Assembly: GCA_021797295.1 (NCBI GenBank)
Contig: JAKAAA010000015.1
Coordinates: forward strand, 1 to 15,732
Direction of reading: 5' to 3'
Origin: Thermoplasmata archaeon
Lineage (GTDB): Archaea; Thermoplasmatota; Thermoplasmata; Thermoplasmatales; Thermoplasmataceae
Length of the DNA stretch: 15,732 bases
Made by a program: the position numbers and the translations under genes. The notes below the pieces were generated by a model. It saw only the letters and a list, made by a program, of their open reading frames with translations, had not been told where the DNA came from and ran no database searches. Of this stretch, positions 15,352-15,732 are shown piece by piece. How positions within the stretch are numbered: position 1 is the stretch's first letter; each line of letters begins with the position of its first letter.

Positions 15352-15580
15352 ATGTTGGGTTTTCTGTGAATACCTCGACTTTGCTGGTTGTATCATTTAT
15401 TACCAGGGCGGCGATTATGCCTATTTTTTGCCTTTTATCTGCAACTTCTATATCTCTTGAATAGACAACAACACTCCAATAACCCTAATTGAATTTTGCG
15501 GATACAATCCTAGCTGCTCCTTCTATACACAAATCTTTAAGGTACTTTTCAACGGTGAGTCCCACATCTTTAATGTCCAT
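15350..15580 (-). pseudogene. Small gene interrupted by an in-frame amber codon
   Basis: From ATG at 15580 the frame reads MDIKDVGLTVEKYLKDLC… for 31 codons and meets TAG at 15485-15487. It continues in the same frame as GYWSVVVYSRDIEVADKR… for a further 44 codons to TAA at 15350-15352. Both halves look like one alpha-plus-beta protein of 76 codons: a helix, then strands with GYWSVVVYS and AALVIND. No ATG, GTG or TTG allows the second half to start alone. A nonsense mutation is the simple reading; a sequencing error or read-through is possible. A strong TATA sits about 26 nt upstream and the protease gene follows 13 nt downstream with its Shine-Dalgarno overlapping this stop, so the two form an operon. 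I do not recognise the family. Confidence 0.5.
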
Positions 15581-15600
15581 CTGGATTTCTTGATCCGTAG

Positions 15601-15613
15601 TATATATATTATA
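15601..15613 (-). promoter_or_regulatory. TATA box of the small gene/protease operon
   Basis: The minus strand reads TATAATATATATA, centred about 26 nt before the ATG at 15580, consistent with a leaderless transcript. Confidence 0.45.
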
Positions 15614-15700
15614 GCAAGTTTAATAAACATTGTTTTAGATTCCAATCTATAGATTTTCTCTTGAAAATACAATACGAGAACAAGGTTGTAAGTTTTGAAA

Positions 15701-15732
15701 AATATAATTATATCCCCATTATATTTATGGGG
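15701..15732 (+). promoter_or_regulatory. TATA-like box and inverted repeat at the window edge
   Basis: AATATAATTATAT (15701-15713) lies about 22 nt before an ATGGGG at 15727 that could open a plus-strand gene running out of the window. CCCCAT (15714-15719) and ATGGGG (15727-15732) form an inverted repeat with a 7-nt spacer over that possible start. Only two codons are visible, so no gene is called. Bases 15614-15700 show nothing further. Confidence 0.2.

Noticed and set aside
15337..15396. ATG at 15396 as the start of the protease
   Set aside because: The extra 20 residues are polar, overlap the 3' end of the small upstream gene, and lie before the AAGGAG site that suits the ATG at 15336.
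15485..15487. Pyrrolysine read at the TAG codon
   Set aside because: No pyl gene is in the window, I know of no pyrrolysine use in this type of archaeon, and a nonsense mutation is simpler; kept only as a remote alternative.
1..15732. CRISPR arrays, tRNAs, rRNAs and intact insertion sequences
   Set aside because: No regularly spaced repeats, cloverleaf-like sequences, rRNA stretches or transposase with terminal repeats were found by eye on either strand.

Overview
This window reads as a stretch of chromosome from an acidophilic archaeon of the Thermoplasmatales type (Ferroplasma, Acidiplasma or Picrophilus-like). That is inferred from AT-rich DNA and TATA-like boxes centred about 22-29 nt before many first-gene ATGs, which suggests leaderless transcripts, with clearer Shine-Dalgarno sites on internal operon genes. 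It is also inferred from an archaeal split glutamate synthase, a QueC of the archaeosine pathway, a short soluble P450 and GtrA/GT-C envelope genes. No rRNA, tRNA, CRISPR array or intact insertion sequence was seen. The genus cannot be fixed without a search.

Layout. 1-161: unassigned, with a possible C-terminal coding remnant. 162-2847 (+): three housekeeping genes, each probably with its own promoter: a glyoxylate/hydroxypyruvate reductase-type D-2-hydroxyacid dehydrogenase, queC (preQ0 synthesis) and hemB (porphobilinogen synthase). 2777-5402 (-): a two-gene envelope operon, a GtrA-type membrane protein with an odd degenerate glycosyltransferase-like N-terminus followed by a GT-C-like polytopic membrane protein whose 3' end runs 71 nt into hemB. 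5512-7944 (+): a cytochrome P450 and an MFS transporter, separately promoted. 8034-12013 (-): the glutamate synthase operon. Its first gene carries the FMN/[3Fe-4S] barrel plus what looks like a second, decayed copy of the same barrel. The second gene is a fusion of glutaminase domain and GXGXG domain, coupled by an ATGA overlap. 12014-12605: a long gap with the gltS promoter and a dyad, a probable broken small gene, and repeats before the next promoter. 12606-14579 (+): a molybdenum/tungsten formate dehydrogenase-type catalytic subunit, followed by an ATGA-coupled small reading frame that appears frameshifted. 14977-15580 (-): a small gene interrupted by an in-frame amber codon, then a 119-residue retropepsin-like aspartic protease. 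15581-15732: a likely divergent promoter region.

How the parts fit. The glutamate synthase pair supplies glutaminase, ammonia tunnel/GXGXG and FMN synthase parts, but no NADPH-oxidising GltD subunit is present, so a ferredoxin or a distant partner is inferred as donor. FdhF and the P450 likewise lack electron partners here. HemB feeds tetrapyrrole synthesis, which the P450 needs in the form of heme. The GtrA and GT-C proteins probably act together in lipid-linked sugar transfer at the cell surface. The most unusual items are the duplicated, decayed barrel in the glutamate synthase, the retropepsin operon with its stop-interrupted partner, and the pseudo-glycosyltransferase/GtrA fusion.
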